A DNA stretch of 64,000 nucleotides from Natrarchaeobius chitinivorans (GCF_003841505.1 NZ_REGA01000019.1:1-64000), one strand, 5' to 3'; numbered from the stretch's first letter, positions 49,503 to 59,578 are shown. Notes: generated from the sequence alone by a model not told the origin. Numbers and translations are program-made.

Positions 49503-51092
49503 ATGAGCCCTGGAGATTCCTCTACCGATCCCGATCGCCCCGCCACGACGGACGGCGGGTCCGATAGCGACGACGCCGACGCGGACCAGGGAGCGGGAGC
49601 GGGATCGGATTCCGGCACGTCGCCCGGCTCTATTACGGAAGGCAGTCTCGTTCGGCCGCTGTTTCACCTCGCCTGGCCGATCGTGATGATTCAGCTGTTG
49701 CAGGTCACCTACAACGTCGTCGACACGCTGTATCTCGGTCGCCTTTCGGCGGACGCGGTCGGCGCGATCAGCCTCGCCTTTCCGCTCGTCTTCCTGTTGA
49801 TCGCGATCGCCGGCGGTTTCACCACTGCGGGGGCGATCCTCGTCGCCCAGTACACGGGCGCGGAGGGGGATCGTTCCGCGGGACTGGTCGCCGGTCAGAC
49901 GGTCACATTCGTCGGATTGCTGTCGGTCGTCATCGGTATCGGGGGCTACTTCTACACCCGTCCGGCGCTCGAGATCCTGCCGAGCGATCCGGAGACGTCC
50001 GCCGCGGTCGTTCCGCTCGCGGCCGACTACATGGAGATTCTCTTTCTCGGAATGCCGCTGATGTTCGGCTTTTTCGTCTTCTCCGCGTTGATGCGAGGCT
50101 ACGGTGATACGCGGACGCCGATGCTGGTGATGGTGGCCTCAGTGGCCGTCAACGTCGTCCTCGATCCGTTTCTCATCTTCGGCTTTCAGAACAACCCGCT
50201 TTTCGGCTGGCTCGGGCTTCGAGGACTCGAGACCGCGCTGTTCTCGGCGACGGGCTACACCGGGTGGGGGATACAGGGAGCCGCGGTGGCGACCATCGTC
50301 GCCCGCGGCGTCGCGACCGGGTTCGGACTGTGGATCCTCTTTGGAACCACCATCGGTCCGAGCGTGACGCTGGCTGATTTGAAGCCGGACCTCGGGCTCG
50401 TCGAGGACATCGTTCGGCTCGGCACGCCGAGTACGGTCGAGCAGAGTACGAGCGCGCTGGCGATGATCGCTCTGACCGCGATCGTCGTCACGTTCTCGCC
50501 GCCGGTCGTCGCGGCCTACGGGCTCGGAAACCGACTCATCTCGCTCGTCTTCCTGCCGGCTATGGGGTTGGGACGGGCGATCGACACCATGGTCGGACAG
50601 AACCTCGGTGCCGATCGGGCGGACAGGGCTTCTCGGTCCGTCTGGCTCGCGGCCTCGACCGGTGCGGGCGTGATGCTCCTCGTCGCGGTCGTGGCGGTGA
50701 CGTTCACCGAACCGATCGTCGGCGTCTTCCTCGGTGACGTCCCCGACGCACCGGAGACGATCGTTCTCGGCGTCGAGTACGTGCGGATTAGATCGGTCGA
50801 ATTCGCCTTCATCGGCGTCTCGCAGGTGATGCTCGGGGCGTTCCGGGGAGCTGGCAACACGAAGATTGCGATGACGATTTCGCTCATCACGCTCTGGGTG
50901 GGTCGCGTCGGAACCGTCTTCGTCCTCGTGTTCGTCCTCGAGTGGGGTGCGACCGGGATCTGGACCGGGATGGCCGTCGGAAACGTCCTCGGTGCGATCG
51001 TCGGCGCGGCGTGGTTCTCCCGGGGCACCTGGAAGGACACGTACATCGACGAGGCGGAGGCCGAACCGGTCGCTGAGGGATCGACCAGCTGA
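49503..51092 (+). CDS. MATE-family efflux transporter
   Basis: The 529-residue membrane protein has an acidic Asp/Ser-rich N-terminal tail of ~42 residues. Twelve hydrophobic segments follow with MATE motifs: HLAWPIVMIQLLQVTYNVVD, TLYLGRLSADAVGAISLAFP, and in the second half YGLGNRLISLVFLPAMGLGR then AIDTMVGQNLGADR. It should export organic cations or drugs using an ion gradient. A CTGACT dyad precedes the gene. Confidence 0.93.
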   Translation: MSPGDSSTDPDRPATTDGGSDSDDADADQGAGAGSDSGTSPGSITEGSLVRPLFHLAWPIVMIQLLQVTYNVVDTLYLGRLSADAVGAISLAFPLVFLLIAIAGGFTTAGAILVAQYTGAEGDRSAGLVAGQTVTFVGLLSVVIGIGGYFYTRPALEILPSDPETSAAVVPLAADYMEILFLGMPLMFGFFVFSALMRGYGDTRTPMLVMVASVAVNVVLDPFLIFGFQNNPLFGWLGLRGLETALFSATGYTGWGIQGAAVATIVARGVATGFGLWILFGTTIGPSVTLADLKPDLGLVEDIVRLGTPSTVEQSTSALAMIALTAIVVTFSPPVVAAYGLGNRLISLVFLPAMGLGRAIDTMVGQNLGADRADRASRSVWLAASTGAGVMLLVAVVAVTFTEPIVGVFLGDVPDAPETIVLGVEYVRIRSVEFAFIGVSQVMLGAFRGAGNTKIAMTISLITLWVGRVGTVFVLVFVLEWGATGIWTGMAVGNVLGAIVGAAWFSRGTWKDTYIDEAEAEPVAEGSTS

Positions 51093-51150
51093 AATGGCGT
51101 AGTGGCCGTTCGCGGCGCCGAGCAGCCTTCTCGACGTCTCCGCCCGGCAC

Positions 51151-51702
51151 TCACTCGCGCTCGAGGGACAGTTCTCGCTCGGCGTACTCATCGGCTCGTC
51201 GACCGGCTGCGGTATCGGGGCGCGTTCCGAGGACTTCCTCGGTCGCACACTCGAGACAGTAGTGGTTGTAGCCGACGTCGGTCGTGTAGACGGGGATGCC
51301 GGCGAGTGCGAACTCCTCGCGATACCGCCTGAGGAGACCCTCCTCGACGCGACAGCCACAGCCGACACACCGTTCGGAACACCCCTCGTCCGCGCGGATC
51401 ACGCGCTGGTCGACGCTGTGGACCCGCCCGAATTTCGACGGCTCGTGACGACGGTTCAGCCGTCGCCGCGTGCGCGGATTGACGAACGCGCCGAGAGCGA
51501 TGAAGACGAACGCCACGATCAGCATCATCGCCGCGAACACGGCCGAGGCGCCCGATAGGGCGAGTCCGGCGAGAATCAGGTTCAGGACGGCACTACCGGC
51601 GAGGAGGACGCCGAACCCGATCGAGAGCCAGCCCGCGATTCCGTAGAGGAGGGCGGAGATATCGTCGGCGAGTTCGACGACGCCCGGCGTCGATTCGGAC
51701 AT
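51151..51702 (-). CDS. Membrane protein with C-terminal zinc ribbon
   Basis: The 183-residue protein has two to three transmembrane segments (about 15-40, 45-70, VFAAMMLIVAFVFIALGAFV) followed by basic RRRLNRRHEPSKFGRVH. The C-terminal zinc-ribbon-like section has CSERCVGCGCRVEEGLLRRY and YNHYCLECATEEVLG, that is, several CxxC pairs. I do not recognise a named family. It stands between the MATE and SDR genes with no operon evidence. Confidence 0.7.
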   Translation of the reverse strand: MSESTPGVVELADDISALLYGIAGWLSIGFGVLLAGSAVLNLILAGLALSGASAVFAAMMLIVAFVFIALGAFVNPRTRRRLNRRHEPSKFGRVHSVDQRVIRADEGCSERCVGCGCRVEEGLLRRYREEFALAGIPVYTTDVGYNHYCLECATEEVLGTRPDTAAGRRADEYAERELSLERE

Positions 51703-51792
51703 CGCACTTCGATAGACTCCTCGAGGACAAATATTTTCTCACGCTGACGTCACGCCGGACACGCTCGGCTCGGTTTCACGCGTTCATTCGAC

Positions 51793-52860
51793 TCAACTCA
51801 GCTTTCGGAGCAACGCGTATCCAGCGTCGCGCAAACTGTCCGGAAGGTACCGGGCGTAGACGCCGAACTGTCCCAGCGGCCCGACGGGATACCGCGCCGG
51901 CGGCTCGGGGTGGGTTCCCGCCTCGAGTATCGCCGCCGCGACGTCTTCCGGCTCGGAGGCGAACGGGCCGCCGCTCCCGCCGCCGATCAGGTACATGTCG
52001 TCGTACAGTTCGTACAACTGTTCGTACGCCGGCGTCCGTTCGGGACCGGGAAGCTCCTCCTCGGCTCGGTCCGTGAGGTTCGTCTCGACCAGCCCCGGTT
52101 CGATCACGACGACGTCGATGCCGAACTCCTCGACTTCCGCCCGCAGCGAGTCGCTCATCGCCTCGAGTGCGTGTTTCGACCCCGCGTACGCGCCGGATCC
52201 CGGGAAGGAGACGCGGCCGGTGACGCTCGAGACGTTGATAATCCGCCCCTCCCCCTGTGCCCGCATGTGCGGGAGCGCGGCTCGAGTGAGCCGGTGGGGG
52301 CCGTAGACGTTGACGTCGAACTGCCGGTGGAGGTCGGCCATCGAGACGTCCTCGATCGGCCCAATCTGGGCGTAGCCTGCGTTGTTGACCAGACAGTCGA
52401 TCGCGCCGCCGATCTCGACGGTCCGTTCGACGATCCTCGCCGCTTGGTCGTGATCGGTGACGTCGAGTTCGAGCGTCGTACACCCCGCTTCCTCGAGTTC
52501 CGCGATGTCCTCGACGTTCCGAGCCGTCGCGATCACCTGCCACTCCTCCTCGAGGAACGCGCGGGCGGCCGCGCGGCCGATTCCCGAGGAACAGCCCGTG
52601 ATCAACACGCAGTCTTTTCTCACGTAGCGGTCGTCCGACGGGCCGGCCGTCGACGGTCGCTCGCGCGACGGATCGTTGGACGCGTCCGCAGAAGCGTCCA
52701 CGGTCTGTTCGTCCCGCTCGCGTTCGGTTCCATCGATGGGGTCGCCGCCTGGTTCTGTGTCCGCGTCGCCGGACCCCGCGTCGGGTTCCGGTTCCGGATC
52801 GTCGCCGACCGCCCCGTCGGCCCCGTCGTCGGTTCCGTCAGCATCGTCAGCGCTGGCCAT
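51793..52860 (-). CDS. Short-chain dehydrogenase/reductase
   Basis: The 355-residue SDR protein has the NAD(P)-binding TGCSSGIGRAAARAF motif (about residues 89-103), NNAGYAQIGP, and catalytic YAGSKHALEAMS (YxxxK). A Ser in the NVSSVTGRVSFPGS stretch precedes it. Classical SDRs oxidise or reduce alcohols and ketones; the substrate is unknown. The N-terminal ~80 residues are an acidic, disordered-looking extension unusual for an SDR (family length ~270). A start near MRKD-like DRYVRKDCVLITG would be needed to remove it, but no ATG occurs there. Confidence 0.88.
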   Translation of the reverse strand: MASADDADGTDDGADGAVGDDPEPEPDAGSGDADTEPGGDPIDGTERERDEQTVDASADASNDPSRERPSTAGPSDDRYVRKDCVLITGCSSGIGRAAARAFLEEEWQVIATARNVEDIAELEEAGCTTLELDVTDHDQAARIVERTVEIGGAIDCLVNNAGYAQIGPIEDVSMADLHRQFDVNVYGPHRLTRAALPHMRAQGEGRIINVSSVTGRVSFPGSGAYAGSKHALEAMSDSLRAEVEEFGIDVVVIEPGLVETNLTDRAEEELPGPERTPAYEQLYELYDDMYLIGGGSGGPFASEPEDVAAAILEAGTHPEPPARYPVGPLGQFGVYARYLPDSLRDAGYALLRKLS

Positions 52861-52879
52861 ACCTGACCCGTTCGGGAGG

Positions 52880-52895
52880 CGATACCTAAGTATCG
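52880..52895 (-). promoter_or_regulatory. CGATAC-CTAA-GTATCG dyad before SDR gene
   Basis: A perfect 6-bp inverted repeat lies 20 bp before the SDR start codon. It may be an operator or part of the core promoter. The rest of the spacer to 53,076 contains nothing recognisable. Confidence 0.4.
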
Positions 52896-53076
52896 ACGGT
52901 TTGTCGCGCTGATCGGACAGTCACGTTCGGGTCACCGATCTCACTCTCGAGCCGGCAGCCGCTCGCGCCGGGGACCCCTGTGTTTTCGCGTCCACCGCGA
53001 TCGCTGACCGGCCTCGTCGCTATCCGAGCGGTCGTAGACGCGAAGAAACGACCCGCGGCGAGGGGAACGGAGATCG

Positions 53077-54297
53077 TTACGCGCGGTTTCGCAGGCGCGC
53101 GGCGACCAGTTCCTCGAGGTCCTCTCGCAGTTCGTCGACGGCGATCTCCTCTAAGACGGGGACGAAAAAGCCCTCGACGAGCATGTTGCGGGCGTTGCGT
53201 GGCGAGACGCCGCGGGAGGTCATGTAGAACAGATCCTCCGCGTCGATCTGGCCGACGGTCGCCGAGTGGCTGGCCTCGGTGTCGTGGTTGTTGATGATCA
53301 GCTTCGGGGAGGCGTCGGCCTCGCTCTCGTCCGAGAGCATCAGCGTGTTCTCTCGCTGGTAGGAACTCGTGTCCCACGCCTCGCGGCCGACGTCCTGGAC
53401 GCCCTCGTAGACCGAGCGGGCGACGTCGTCCGTGACGCCGCGCGTGACGAGGTCGGCCGTCGTGTGTTCGGCCTTGTGCCAGACTTTCACGTCGAGGTCG
53501 AAGTGCTGGTCGTTGTGACCGTAGAACGCGCCGACGATCTGCGTCTCGGAACTGTCGCCGTTGAGTTCCGTCGAGACCTCGGTCTTGGTCAACTGGGTGC
53601 CGATGTTGCCTTCGATCCAGTTGATCGTCGCGTACGTGTCGGCGTCACCGCGTTTGACGGTGAAGTTGTAGGCGTCCTCCGAGAGATTCTGCAGGCTGCC
53701 GTACTGGACGTAACTGTTCTCGCCGGCGGCGATCTCGACGATACCACTGTAGTACTGTTCGTCCTGCGTCTCGCCCGTCGACTGGCGCTCGAGGATGGTG
53801 ACCGACGACGACTCCTCGGTGACGACGAGCGTATAGTTAAAGAGCGAGCGGGAGTTTTGCTCGGTGCGGATGGTAACGTCTTCGGCGTCGACGCCTTCGG
53901 GAACGTAGACGACCGTCCCCGTGCTAAAGAGCGCAGTCGACAGCGCGGTCAGGTAGTTCTCCTGGGGATCGACGACGCTGCCGAAGTGCTCCCGCAGGAG
54001 GTCCTCGTGTTCCGCTACTGCGTCTGCCCACGAGAGAACGTCGACCTCGTCGGGACCGACCTGATCTTTGTTCTCCGCGGCGTTCAGCGGATCCACGAGC
54101 GACTCGTAGTCGAGTCCGTGGAGGTTCGTCCAGTCTCGACCCGGCGTCCGGATGACGTCGGGCATCCCGAGATCGGAGAGCGCATCGAGTGCCTCGAGAC
54201 GCGTCTCCGTGAGCCAGTCTGGCTCGTCGAGGCGGTTGCTGATTTCGCGTACCTGTTCTTCGGTCAGATTGGCGTGTACCTGTGTTCCTGCGCTCAT
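53077..54297 (-). CDS. sufD: Fe-S cluster assembly protein SufD
   Basis: The 406-residue protein is SufD-like. It has an N-terminal helical region, then a right-handed beta-helix with VVYVPEGVDAEDVTIRTEQN and ILERQSTGETQDEQYYSGIV. The C-terminal SASPKLIINNHDTEASHSAT segment and GVSPRNARNMLVEGF follow. It pairs with SufB to build the scaffold for Fe-S clusters. It is the third gene of sufC-sufB-sufD, starting one base after the sufB stop, so it is translated with it. Confidence 0.95.
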   Translation of the reverse strand: MSAGTQVHANLTEEQVREISNRLDEPDWLTETRLEALDALSDLGMPDVIRTPGRDWTNLHGLDYESLVDPLNAAENKDQVGPDEVDVLSWADAVAEHEDLLREHFGSVVDPQENYLTALSTALFSTGTVVYVPEGVDAEDVTIRTEQNSRSLFNYTLVVTEESSSVTILERQSTGETQDEQYYSGIVEIAAGENSYVQYGSLQNLSEDAYNFTVKRGDADTYATINWIEGNIGTQLTKTEVSTELNGDSSETQIVGAFYGHNDQHFDLDVKVWHKAEHTTADLVTRGVTDDVARSVYEGVQDVGREAWDTSSYQRENTLMLSDESEADASPKLIINNHDTEASHSATVGQIDAEDLFYMTSRGVSPRNARNMLVEGFFVPVLEEIAVDELREDLEELVAARLRNRA

Positions 54298-54298
54298 A

Positions 54299-55729
54299 TT
54301 ATCCGAGGCTCCCCTCCATCTCGAGTTCGATCAAGCGGTTCAGTTCGACTGCGTACTCGATCGGCAGTTCCTCCGTGATCGGCTCGATGAAGCCGGCCAC
54401 GATCATCTTCTTGGCGTCGTCGTCGTCCAGTCCGCGGCTTTGCAGATAGAAGACGTCCTCGTCGCCGATCTTCCCGACGGTCGCCTCGTGGGCGACGTCG
54501 ACTTTCGACTCTTCGATTTCCATGTACGGCATGGTGTCCGAGGTGGACTCGTTGTCGAACATCAGCGCGTCACACTCGACTGCCGTGCTCGAGTTCTCGG
54601 CACCGTCGGCGATGTGGACGAGGCCGCGGTAGTTGGTTCGGCCGCCGTCTTTCGCGATCGATTTGGACTCGATCGTCGAACTGGTGTTCGGTGCGTTGTG
54701 ATAGACCTTCGCGCCGGTGTCGATGTCCTGGCCCTCACCCGCGAACGCGATCGTGATGTGGGTGTCGGTCGAGCCACGCCCTTTGAGGATCGTACACGGG
54801 TAGAGCATAGTCGCTTTCGAGCCCATCGAGCCCGAGACCCACTCCATCGTGCCGTTTTCTTCACAGATCGCACGCTTGGTGTTGAGGTTGAACGTGTTCT
54901 TCGACCAGTTTTGCACCGTGGAGTACTGGACGTGGGCGTCCTCGCCGACGAAGACTTCGACGCCGCCGGAGTGGAGGTTGTGGGCACCGTATTTCGGTGC
55001 GGAACAGCCCTCGATGTAGTGGACTTCCGACCCCTCCTCGGCGATGATGAGCGTGTGCTCGAACTGACCCATCCCCTCGGAGTTCATCCGGAAGTACGCC
55101 TGCACTGGCATCTCGACGGTGACGTCCTCGGGGACGTAGACGAACGAACCGCCGGACCAGACTGCGCCGTGGAGCGCGGCGAACTTGTTGTCACTCGGCG
55201 GCACGCAGGTCGTCATGAAGTGCTCTTTGACGAGTTCGGGGTGTTCCTGGACCGCGCGGTCCATGTTCATGAAGATGACCCCTTTCTCCTCCCACTGGTC
55301 TTGCATGTTCTGGTAGACGACCTCGGACTCGTACTGGGCACCGACGCCGGAGAGTGCGTTTTTCTCGGCCTCCGGAATGCCGAGCTTGTCGAAGGTGTCT
55401 TTGATCTCGTCGGGCAGTTCCGTCCAGTCGTCGACGCCTTCGCGCTTGTCGACGTCCGGGCGGATGTAGGGAACGATCTCTTCGATATCCAGCTCGGTCA
55501 GGTCGGGCTGGCCGGGCCAGTCCGTCGGAAGCGGCATATTCTGGTACTGCCTGAGCGCGCGCAGACGGCGCTCGAGCATCCAGTCCGGTTCGTCTTTGTC
55601 CTCGGATATCATCCGAATGACGTCCTCGGTCAGTCCCTTGTCGGATTTGACCGCGGCGTTTTGTTCTTTCTTGAACTCGAACCGCGCTTCGGTGTCGGTC
55701 TCTTTGAGGTGATCTTGTTCTGAACTCAT
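54299..55729 (-). CDS. sufB: Fe-S cluster assembly protein SufB
   Basis: The 476-residue protein matches SufB. Hallmarks are PSDNKFAALHGAVWSGGSFV, VPEDVTVEMPVQAYFRMNSE, EGCSAPKYGAHNLHSGGVEV with the conserved Cys of the SufB site, and late MPYMEIEESKVDVAHEATVG. It forms the SufBC2D scaffold. Its ATG lies 59 bases after sufC. The C terminus LNRLIELEMEGSLG is normal. Confidence 0.97.
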   Translation of the reverse strand: MSSEQDHLKETDTEARFEFKKEQNAAVKSDKGLTEDVIRMISEDKDEPDWMLERRLRALRQYQNMPLPTDWPGQPDLTELDIEEIVPYIRPDVDKREGVDDWTELPDEIKDTFDKLGIPEAEKNALSGVGAQYESEVVYQNMQDQWEEKGVIFMNMDRAVQEHPELVKEHFMTTCVPPSDNKFAALHGAVWSGGSFVYVPEDVTVEMPVQAYFRMNSEGMGQFEHTLIIAEEGSEVHYIEGCSAPKYGAHNLHSGGVEVFVGEDAHVQYSTVQNWSKNTFNLNTKRAICEENGTMEWVSGSMGSKATMLYPCTILKGRGSTDTHITIAFAGEGQDIDTGAKVYHNAPNTSSTIESKSIAKDGGRTNYRGLVHIADGAENSSTAVECDALMFDNESTSDTMPYMEIEESKVDVAHEATVGKIGDEDVFYLQSRGLDDDDAKKMIVAGFIEPITEELPIEYAVELNRLIELEMEGSLG

Positions 55730-55788
55730 GGGTTGATTATGTTTGTTTACGGCTGGAGGGTTATTACCGTTGTTCTAGCTGAAATTGG

Positions 55789-56694
55789 TTACGCCGTGCC
55801 GTAAACCTCCTCACGGACCCAATCGTAGCCTTTGTCTTCGAGCTCTTCGGCGAGCGACGCGTCGCCGCTTTTGACGACTTTCCCGTCGAGCATGATGTGG
55901 ACGTGATCCGGTTCGACGTAATCGAGGATGCGCTGGTAGTGTGTGATCTGGAGGATCCCGGTTCCCTGCTCGTCTCGAAGCGCGTTGATCCCGTTCGAGA
56001 CGTCCTGGAGTCGGTCGATGTCCAGTCCCGAGTCGATCTCGTCGAGGACGGCGACCGAGGGCTCGAGAATCGCAGCCTGAAGGACTTCGTTTTGCTTTTT
56101 CTCGCCGCCGGAAAAGCCCGCGTTGAGATAGCGGCGGGCGAACTTCTCGTCCATGTCGAGCTGTTCCATCTTCTCCGAGAGGATCTCCTGGAACTCGGCG
56201 ACGCCGATCTCGCCGTCGTCGGCGGGACCTTCCATCGGCGAGGTCTCGAACCCTTCGTCTTCCTCCTCGTCGTCTTCGTCGTCTTCCTCGAAGAGCTCTT
56301 CGCGTTCTTCGATCTTGGCGTTGAGTGCCGTCCGGAGGAAGTTCGTCATCGTTACGCCTTCGATCTCGGCCGGATACTGGAATCCGAGGAAGACGCCGAG
56401 AGCCGCACGTTCGTTCGGCTCGAGTTCGAGGAGGTTCCAGGTTCGCTGGTCGTCGTCGATCTCGATTTCGTCGCCGAACTCGTCTTCGTCGAGGTGGACG
56501 AGCACTTCGCCCTCGGTAACCTCGTAGGCCGGGTGACCCGCGACGACCTTCGCGGTCGTCGACTTGCCGGATCCGTTCGGCCCCATCAGGGCGTGAATCT
56601 CGCCGGATTCGACCTCGAGGTTGACTCCCTCGAGAATTTTTTCGTCGCCCTCCGCCACTTCCGCGTGCAGGTTGCGTAGTTCGAGACGTGCCAT
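55789..56694 (-). CDS. sufC: Fe-S cluster assembly ATPase SufC
   Basis: The 301-residue ATPase has Walker A MGPNGSGKSTTAKVVAG, signature LNAGFSGGEKKQNEVLQAAI, and Walker B VAVLDEIDSGLDIDRL. It energises SufBD during cluster assembly. A highly acidic insertion (about residues 133-160, with a run of Glu/Asp) makes it about 50 residues longer than bacterial SufC; this fits halophilic versions. It is the first gene of the suf unit. An AT-rich promoter region (56755-56793) lies upstream with a TTCTC/GAGAA dyad. Confidence 0.96.
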   Translation of the reverse strand: MARLELRNLHAEVAEGDEKILEGVNLEVESGEIHALMGPNGSGKSTTAKVVAGHPAYEVTEGEVLVHLDEDEFGDEIEIDDDQRTWNLLELEPNERAALGVFLGFQYPAEIEGVTMTNFLRTALNAKIEEREELFEEDDEDDEEEDEGFETSPMEGPADDGEIGVAEFQEILSEKMEQLDMDEKFARRYLNAGFSGGEKKQNEVLQAAILEPSVAVLDEIDSGLDIDRLQDVSNGINALRDEQGTGILQITHYQRILDYVEPDHVHIMLDGKVVKSGDASLAEELEDKGYDWVREEVYGTA

Positions 56695-56857
56695 AGTACT
56701 CTGTCGTCCGAAAGGTAGGGCGTGCGCCTCATAACGGTTTCGTACTTGATTGAATACACTGACGAATAACGAAAATAAGTTCTCGAATGAGAAAACGAAC
56801 GTTAGATCAGCCGAATCGTTCCGGCAACCGTGATCTGAAATCCACCACTTGCCGTGC

Positions 56858-59578
56858 TCACATGAAGCTGTCGAGTCCCGTCTGCTCCTGGCCGCTTTTT
56901 ACCTCCTCCCAGGAGACGTCGAGAGCTTCGAGAATGCGCTCGATCGGGCCTTTCAGCGTCTTCTCGAGCATCGTCTCGTAATCGACCTCGAACTCAGGCG
57001 GGATCTGGTCTTCGTACTCGAAACAGATGACGTCCGGATCGCGCTTGAACGCCCCGTAGAGCGGATCGGTGCGGGCGTCGAAGCCTTCCTCGTCCTCGAG
57101 TCGCTCGAAAAAGGAGGGGTCGACCCGATCGAGGTAGAGCCGTTTCGGCTTGCTCCCCCGCTGGAAGTTCGTCCCGAGCAGGAGGTTCGCGTACTTCGCG
57201 CCCCGGACCTGTGCCGTGTCGGTGTCGTAGTTGTCGAGGCGTTTGCCGATCCCCCCCGGGATGGCGATCTCCTCGAGGGAAGCGTCTCCGGCGAGGACGT
57301 CTTCGATGACGCCGTTTACGTACTCCTTTGCGCCCTCGACGTCGCCTTCCTTGACGATCATCTCGATGACGCGGTGTTGAACCTCCTTGGTGATCGGGGC
57401 GATGTCCGAGCGCTGGTACTCGAAGCCGACGATGTCGACGTCGTCGACGTCTTTGCCCTCCTTCCAGGTGATGTGTCCGGCGTAGCGTTTCTTCTTTCCG
57501 GCCTGGAAGAACCGGCGGTAAAGCTTCTCGAACTCGATCTGGAATCGGTGGCTTTCGGCGTTCAGATCCTCGCGGGCGAAATCGTCGTACCGACCGTTGA
57601 TGTGCTCCTCGATCTCGAACGATTGCTCGAGCGCCTCGTCTTTGGAGGCGTCCGGACCCAGTTCGAGCATGACCGAATCCGTGTCTCCATACGTAACCTG
57701 ATAATTCAACTCGTTTGCGGCAGTTTCCGTGAACTCGATCACTTCACGACCGGTCGCCGTAATTGCGGATGCTGCCTCTTTGTCGTACAGACGGAATTGT
57801 TCCCAGCCCGACACCCCGTAGAGTGAATTCATGATAACCTTCACCGCCCCCTGCTGTCGGTCGTACTGCTCGTACTCGGCCGTCCCCGGTTCGTGCTCGT
57901 TTCGCAGCGCCTTTTTCTCCTCGCGCTCGGCGAGGAGTTCGGTGATCATCGTCCGGTTGACGCCGTCGGGCTCTTTCTGGAAGTGCGTCCCCGTGGGCGC
58001 TTCGTAGGTTTCCCCGTCGTAGCGTTCGGGATCGACCCTCGTTTCCGGTGATGCGTTGATCGTCGTCATACACATCGGGTACAGCGATTTGAGGTCGAGC
58101 ACGGTGACGTTCTCCTTGACGCCCGTGATCGGCTCGAAGACGGCACCGCCCTCGTACTCCTCGCCTGCCTCCTGTTGGCCCTTCGACGGTAGCGCGAACT
58201 CGCCGTAGGCCTGGTGGAGGACGTACATGTCCACCGCGTCGCCGGGCGTAGGAGCGTCCTCGAGTTTACAGCCGACGAACGAGCGCACTTCGTCCCAGAA
58301 CGGGATGATGCTCTGCTGGCGGTCGAGTTCGACGCAGAGTTCGACGTCCCGGAGGTTGTACGCCAGCAGCTGGTGTGGGTCGTCCTCCCAGAGGTCGCCG
58401 ATGTCGCCGGCGTACCGTTCCTTGCCGACGCCGAGTTCGGACTCGCCGACTGCGTCGAGCCGGTAGGAATCGAGTTCGGAGAAGACCATCCGCTGGTAGC
58501 CGTAAAGCAGGTCGAAGACGACCCGCCCCTTGATGTCCGGTCCACCCCAGTTGCTCCGCCAGACTTCGTCGACCCGCGAGAGGCGATCGATCGAGAGGTC
58601 GTAGTCGTGGTGGGAGCCGTCGAGTTCCTCGAGGCGGTCGAGGAAGTACGGTGCGTCGAAATCCTCGAAATTCCAGCCCGTGAGGACGTCTCCGTCCGTT
58701 TCTCTGACGTATTCGATGAAGGCCTCGAGCATCGCCTCCTCCTCGTCGAAGCTGCGAACCTCGTGGTCGATTTCGCCCTCGATGGGCTCGTAGTCGGAGA
58801 TTTCGTCAGGAATTACGCCGTCGCCCTGGTCGGCCGCACAGACCCACATGATGTATTCGTCGCGGTAGGAGTCGTGGCTCGTGAGACAGACGATCGGCTC
58901 CTCGCCGTCCTCGGGGAAGCCGTGGCGGTCCTCGACTTCGATGTCGAAGGTGAGGACGCGCGGGTCGGCGTCGACGTCAGCCGCCTCGACCTCGTCGTGG
59001 GGGACGACCAGCGAGTCGTCCTCCGCGCGGCGCTCCGGAACGCTGATCCCGCTCCGGACGTCCTTGTCGATCAGAAACCGGTTCGGAAAGAGGATGTCCG
59101 CCTCGTAGTGTTCGAAGTCGTCGCGAATCTGGCCGACGTCGCGGGGCGTCTGGCCGAAGATCTTCGTCAGTTTCTCCCCGCGGATGCTCTCGTAGTGCTC
59201 GCCGTTCTCGTCGACCTCTTGGCTGTCCGTCAGCCGGTCGTAGGCCTCCTCGGGCGGGCGTTCGAGCGAGTCCGTCGGGGCGTAAAAGTACGGCCGGAAG
59301 CCGACTACCTGCACGTGTTCGAGGTCCCCGTCAGGCGTCCTCCCGAAGACGTGTACGATCGGCCGTTCCTCGTCGCCGTAGCCGGCGACGGTGTAATCGA
59401 CCTGCATCACCGCCAACTCGAGTTCGCCCTGCGGATCGGGGAGGGTCTCTGCGACGACGTCGATCACGTCGGCGGCGTTCGATCCGCCGTTGCCGGCGAC
59501 GGCGACTGCCTCTTCGTCCGGCCTGTCTTCGGACTCCGCGCCAAACTCCGTGAGTCCGGTTTGGCCCGCCTCGGTCAT
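56858..59578 (-). CDS. polB: Family B DNA polymerase
   Basis: The 906-residue replicative polymerase has an N-terminal domain, a 3'-5' exonuclease (LTFDIEVEDRHGFPE, TGWNFEDFDAPYFLDRL), and polymerase motifs DLKSLYPMCMTTINA, VIMNSLYGVSG and YGDTDSVMLEL. No intein interrupts these sites. Both ends carry PCNA-interacting-like peptides: QTGLTEFG (residues 5-12) and C-terminal QTGLDSFM. The ATG at 59578 (MTEAGQTGLTEFG) is preferred over longer upstream frames. It diverges from a small DUF7331 gene across a TATA-rich 178-bp spacer. Confidence 0.96.
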   Translation of the reverse strand: MTEAGQTGLTEFGAESEDRPDEEAVAVAGNGGSNAADVIDVVAETLPDPQGELELAVMQVDYTVAGYGDEERPIVHVFGRTPDGDLEHVQVVGFRPYFYAPTDSLERPPEEAYDRLTDSQEVDENGEHYESIRGEKLTKIFGQTPRDVGQIRDDFEHYEADILFPNRFLIDKDVRSGISVPERRAEDDSLVVPHDEVEAADVDADPRVLTFDIEVEDRHGFPEDGEEPIVCLTSHDSYRDEYIMWVCAADQGDGVIPDEISDYEPIEGEIDHEVRSFDEEEAMLEAFIEYVRETDGDVLTGWNFEDFDAPYFLDRLEELDGSHHDYDLSIDRLSRVDEVWRSNWGGPDIKGRVVFDLLYGYQRMVFSELDSYRLDAVGESELGVGKERYAGDIGDLWEDDPHQLLAYNLRDVELCVELDRQQSIIPFWDEVRSFVGCKLEDAPTPGDAVDMYVLHQAYGEFALPSKGQQEAGEEYEGGAVFEPITGVKENVTVLDLKSLYPMCMTTINASPETRVDPERYDGETYEAPTGTHFQKEPDGVNRTMITELLAEREEKKALRNEHEPGTAEYEQYDRQQGAVKVIMNSLYGVSGWEQFRLYDKEAASAITATGREVIEFTETAANELNYQVTYGDTDSVMLELGPDASKDEALEQSFEIEEHINGRYDDFAREDLNAESHRFQIEFEKLYRRFFQAGKKKRYAGHITWKEGKDVDDVDIVGFEYQRSDIAPITKEVQHRVIEMIVKEGDVEGAKEYVNGVIEDVLAGDASLEEIAIPGGIGKRLDNYDTDTAQVRGAKYANLLLGTNFQRGSKPKRLYLDRVDPSFFERLEDEEGFDARTDPLYGAFKRDPDVICFEYEDQIPPEFEVDYETMLEKTLKGPIERILEALDVSWEEVKSGQEQTGLDSFM

